Below, one piece after another: positions 61,820 through 64,000 of a stretch of DNA of 64,000 bases. This stretch comes from an uncultured Desulfobacteraceae bacterium (GTDB taxonomy: Bacteria; Desulfobacterota; Desulfobacteria; Desulfobacterales; UBA2174). The notes under the pieces are model-generated. The model did no database searches, had not been told where the DNA came from, and saw only the letters and a program-made list of their open reading frames with translations. The translations under genes were made by a program, and so were the position numbers. Where the stretch lies: positions 1 to 64,000 of the forward strand of contig CALJLV010000065.1 in the NCBI GenBank assembly GCA_937982505.1, in the 5' to 3' direction. Position 1 is the stretch's first letter. Each line of letters begins with the position of its first letter.

Positions 61820-62434
61820 ATGATTGCCCGCAAGCGCCTTTCCGCGTCTTCGGCCATCCTGGCGGCCGTTTGTCTCCTGGCCGCCTGCGCCAGCACCGAC
61901 TACCTGCCGGTGCGCTACCAGTTGCCGCCCGCCGCCGCAGATCTGAACGGCAAACAGGTGGTTCTGGAGGTGATCGACGCCCGGACCCGGGAATCGATCT
62001 TCGATCCTTCCATGCAGGCCGATTTCCGGCATTTCACCGGCAATTTCGCCCTTCGGGTGGCCCGTGGCGACGAGCAGGGGATGATGGTGGGGGCCCTGGA
62101 TCTGAAGGGCTTGTTCCGCGAAGCGATGGTCCAGCGGCTCAAGCAGGCCGGCGTCGCGGTGATCCCGGCGCCGGCCGGCGCGGCGCCGCTGATGACCCTG
62201 ACCCTGACGCGCTTCGACCTGCGCCAGGACAGTCTCAAATGGTACGCCGACATCGCCTACCAGGCCGAACTGAGCCGCATCGCCAGCCTCAAGGCCACCC
62301 AGAACATCAGCGGCACCGAAGAGCGCCTGCGGGTGCCGGGCAGCAAGAACCTCGAAAAAGTTTTGGGCGACGTTTTCACCACCCTCATCAACCGCCTGGA
62401 CCTGAACCGGCTCTTTGCCTCGGCCCACGTCTGA
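61820..62434 (+). CDS. YajG-like lipoprotein
   Basis: A 204-aa lipoprotein with signal peptide and lipobox LLAAC (Cys about 23). The rest is a mixed fold (VVLEVIDARTRESIF; LKGLFREAMVQRLKQAGV; KWYADIAYQAEL) like the YajG family of outer-membrane lipoproteins, whose role is unclear. AAGGAG precedes ATG 61820. A single gene, divergent from der and convergent with glpD. Confidence 0.78.
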   Translation: MIARKRLSASSAILAAVCLLAACASTDYLPVRYQLPPAAADLNGKQVVLEVIDARTRESIFDPSMQADFRHFTGNFALRVARGDEQGMMVGALDLKGLFREAMVQRLKQAGVAVIPAPAGAAPLMTLTLTRFDLRQDSLKWYADIAYQAELSRIASLKATQNISGTEERLRVPGSKNLEKVLGDVFTTLINRLDLNRLFASAHV

Positions 62435-62476
62435 GGCCAAACGGCGACCCGAAGCGCCCATGGCCCGGGGCGGTGC

Positions 62477-64000
62477 TCAGGGCCCGGCGGCCCCCCTGTC
62501 GCCGGCCCCATCCAGGAGATACCCCCGGGTCAGCTGGCGGTAGGCCGCCACCTGATCGGCCGCCCACGTCTCGTCACGCCCCAGTTCGGCCGCCATGATC
62601 CGGGCCACGGCAGGCGCCATGGCCAGGCTGGCGCGGGCGTCGAGAAGCAGGGCCCGGGTCCGGCGGGCGAGCACATCCTCCACCGTGCGGGCCATCTCCT
62701 CGCGCACGGCCCAGACCACCTCGGCTCGGGTGTAGGGCAGGTTGGGGTGCAGGGGCGAGGCCAGGGCCGGATCGGCGCGCATCATCTTTTTCAGATGGAC
62801 CGCATCGGATCCGTAGACGTGGAGCGGGTCGCTCCGGTCCACGTTCTTGAGCCAGGCATGGATCCGCAGCCGCCGGGTGACGCACTCGCGTTCGTTCAGG
62901 CCCGCCACCAGCATGGCCTGGTTGACCGTATCCTCGGCCATCTTGCGGTAGGTGGTCCATTTGCCGCCGGTGATGGTCACCAGCCCCGAGGGCGAGACCA
63001 CCAGAAAATGGTCCCGGGAGATGGCGGCGGTGGACCGGGCCTGCCCCGATCCCACCAGGGGGCGCAGACCGGCGAAAACGCTGAGCACGTCGGCCCGCTG
63101 CGGGTCCTGGGTCAGGTAACGAGCCGCATGCTGGAGCACGAAATCCACCTCTTCGTCCAGGGCCACCGGCTCCAGGGCGGCTCCGGCCATGGGGGTGTCG
63201 GTGGTGCCCACCACCACCCGGTCGTGCCAGGGTACGGCGAACAGGACCCGGCCGTCCTCGGTCTGGGGCACCATGATGGCGCTCTCGCCCGGCAGGAACT
63301 TCTTGTCCAGCACCAGATGGATCCCCTGGCTGGGGGTAATCAGGGGACGGGCGCCCGGGTCGTCCAGAGCGATCAGGCCGTCGGCGAAAACCCCGGTGGC
63401 GTTGACCACCACCCGGGCGTTGATCTCGAAGGTCCGACCGCTTTCCAGGTCCCTGGCCGCCACCCCCTGAATCATGCCGCCGGACTTGAGCAGCGCCACC
63501 ACCGGCAGGTAGTTGACGGGCACCCCGCCGTGGTCCACCACGGCCTGGGCCAGATTGACCGCCAGGCGCGAGTCGTCGAACTGGCCGTCGTAGTAGATCA
63601 CTCCCCCGCGCAGCCCCTCGGGCTCCAAGGTCGGAATCCGTCGCAGGGTTTCTTCCCGCGTCAGCCACTTGGACGGCCCCAGCCCCAACCGACCCGCCAG
63701 CAGATCGTAGACCTTCATCCCGGCGCCGTAGAAAGGCCCGTCCCACCACTCGTAATTGGGCACCACGAAGGACTGGTGGCTCACCAGGTGGGGGGCGTTC
63801 TGGAGCATCAGGCCCCGCTCGTGGAGGGCCTCGATCACCAGTGCCACGTTGCCCTGGCGCAGGTAGCGCACCCCGCCGTGAACCAGCTTGGTGCTGCGGC
63901 TGGAAGTGCCCTTGGCGAAATCGTGCTGCTCGAGCAGCAAGGTGCGGTACCCGCGGCTGGCCGCGTCCAGAGCCACCCCCAGACCGGTGGCCCCGCCGCC
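62477..64000 (-). CDS. glpD: Glycerol-3-phosphate dehydrogenase, FAD-dependent (partial)
   Basis: The last 507 residues of a respiratory GlpD-type enzyme oxidising sn-glycerol-3-phosphate to dihydroxyacetone phosphate with quinone reduction. The frame is open through the right edge, where it reads GGGATGLGVALDAASRGYR, the end of the FAD-binding Gly-rich loop, so only about 20-30 residues are missing. Further marks are GTSSRSTKLVHGGVRYL, GVIYYDGQFDDSRLAVN, and GGKWTTYRKMAEDTV. The C-terminal cap domain is complete. The true start lies outside the window. Confidence 0.95.
   Translation of the reverse strand, partial: GGGATGLGVALDAASRGYRTLLLEQHDFAKGTSSRSTKLVHGGVRYLRQGNVALVIEALHERGLMLQNAPHLVSHQSFVVPNYEWWDGPFYGAGMKVYDLLAGRLGLGPSKWLTREETLRRIPTLEPEGLRGGVIYYDGQFDDSRLAVNLAQAVVDHGGVPVNYLPVVALLKSGGMIQGVAARDLESGRTFEINARVVVNATGVFADGLIALDDPGARPLITPSQGIHLVLDKKFLPGESAIMVPQTEDGRVLFAVPWHDRVVVGTTDTPMAGAALEPVALDEEVDFVLQHAARYLTQDPQRADVLSVFAGLRPLVGSGQARSTAAISRDHFLVVSPSGLVTITGGKWTTYRKMAEDTVNQAMLVAGLNERECVTRRLRIHAWLKNVDRSDPLHVYGSDAVHLKKMMRADPALASPLHPNLPYTRAEVVWAVREEMARTVEDVLARRTRALLLDARASLAMAPAVARIMAAELGRDETWAADQVAAYRQLTRGYLLDGAGDRGAAGP

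Overview
The window is GC-rich bacterial chromosome, almost entirely coding, with short spacers and many 4-11 bp gene overlaps. lpxC, type IV pilus genes, several lipoproteins and two sigma-54 activator/kinase pairs show a Gram-negative cell. The order lpxC-DUF4390-ntrY-ntrX-rsmD-coaD, the pilMNOPQ cluster headed by a small XRE gene, the Fur/FeoAB cluster and the DUF3786 protein point to a deltaproteobacterium (Desulfobacterota), probably a sulfate-reducing Desulfobacterales relative. That placement is inference from gene content; no rRNA is present.

Layout. 1-775: scar of a mobile or defence region ending at tRNA-Ser(CGA), with two short repeats that look like an IS end, a piece of a PglZ-like (BREX) gene and the C-terminus of a tyrosine recombinase, joined in one reading frame. 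1.1-4.5 kb: CHASE2 adenylate cyclase converging on an unknown gene. 4.6-11.7 kb (minus): 52-aa membrane protein, gyrA, gpsA, radC, a small Cys-rich protein, pgk and a VTT-domain protein. 11.8-18.2 kb: thiolase, arfB, a small membrane protein behind a textbook sigma-54 promoter, then a Lon-like protease/methyltransferase/small membrane protein operon and cutA. 18.5-27.3 kb (plus): giant DUF748 protein, FmdB zinc ribbon, an iron cluster (Fur-FeoA fusion, FeoA, FeoB), a metallo-hydrolase, a double-SH3 protein and a TPR protein. 27.3-30.2 kb (minus): sigma-54 two-component pair. 30.6-36.6 kb (plus): XRE regulator and pilMNOPQ, ending at a strong terminator. 36.7-40.3 kb (minus): serS, thrC and a PilF-like TPR lipoprotein. 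40.5-42.8 kb (plus): 5-formyl-THF cyclo-ligase, pcm, DUF368. 42.8-50.3 kb (minus): lpxC, DUF4390, ntrY, ntrX, rsmD, coaD, LysR. 50.6-64 kb: comM, a gltS-like carrier, yqeY, DUF3786, a lipoprotein, a GT39-like membrane protein, yvcK, rarA, der, a YajG-like lipoprotein and a glpD cut by the right edge.

Most of the window is housekeeping. I found no complete new defence or mobile system. The most unusual items are the PglZ/integrase scar at the tRNA, a Fur-FeoA fusion regulator beside feoAB, an NtrX-like activator that has lost its GAFTGA loop, a perfect sigma-54 promoter in front of an unknown membrane protein, a nine-C tract in the spacer of the only visible der promoter (which would give a leaderless mRNA), and a 52-aa membrane protein whose terminator sits just upstream of gyrA.
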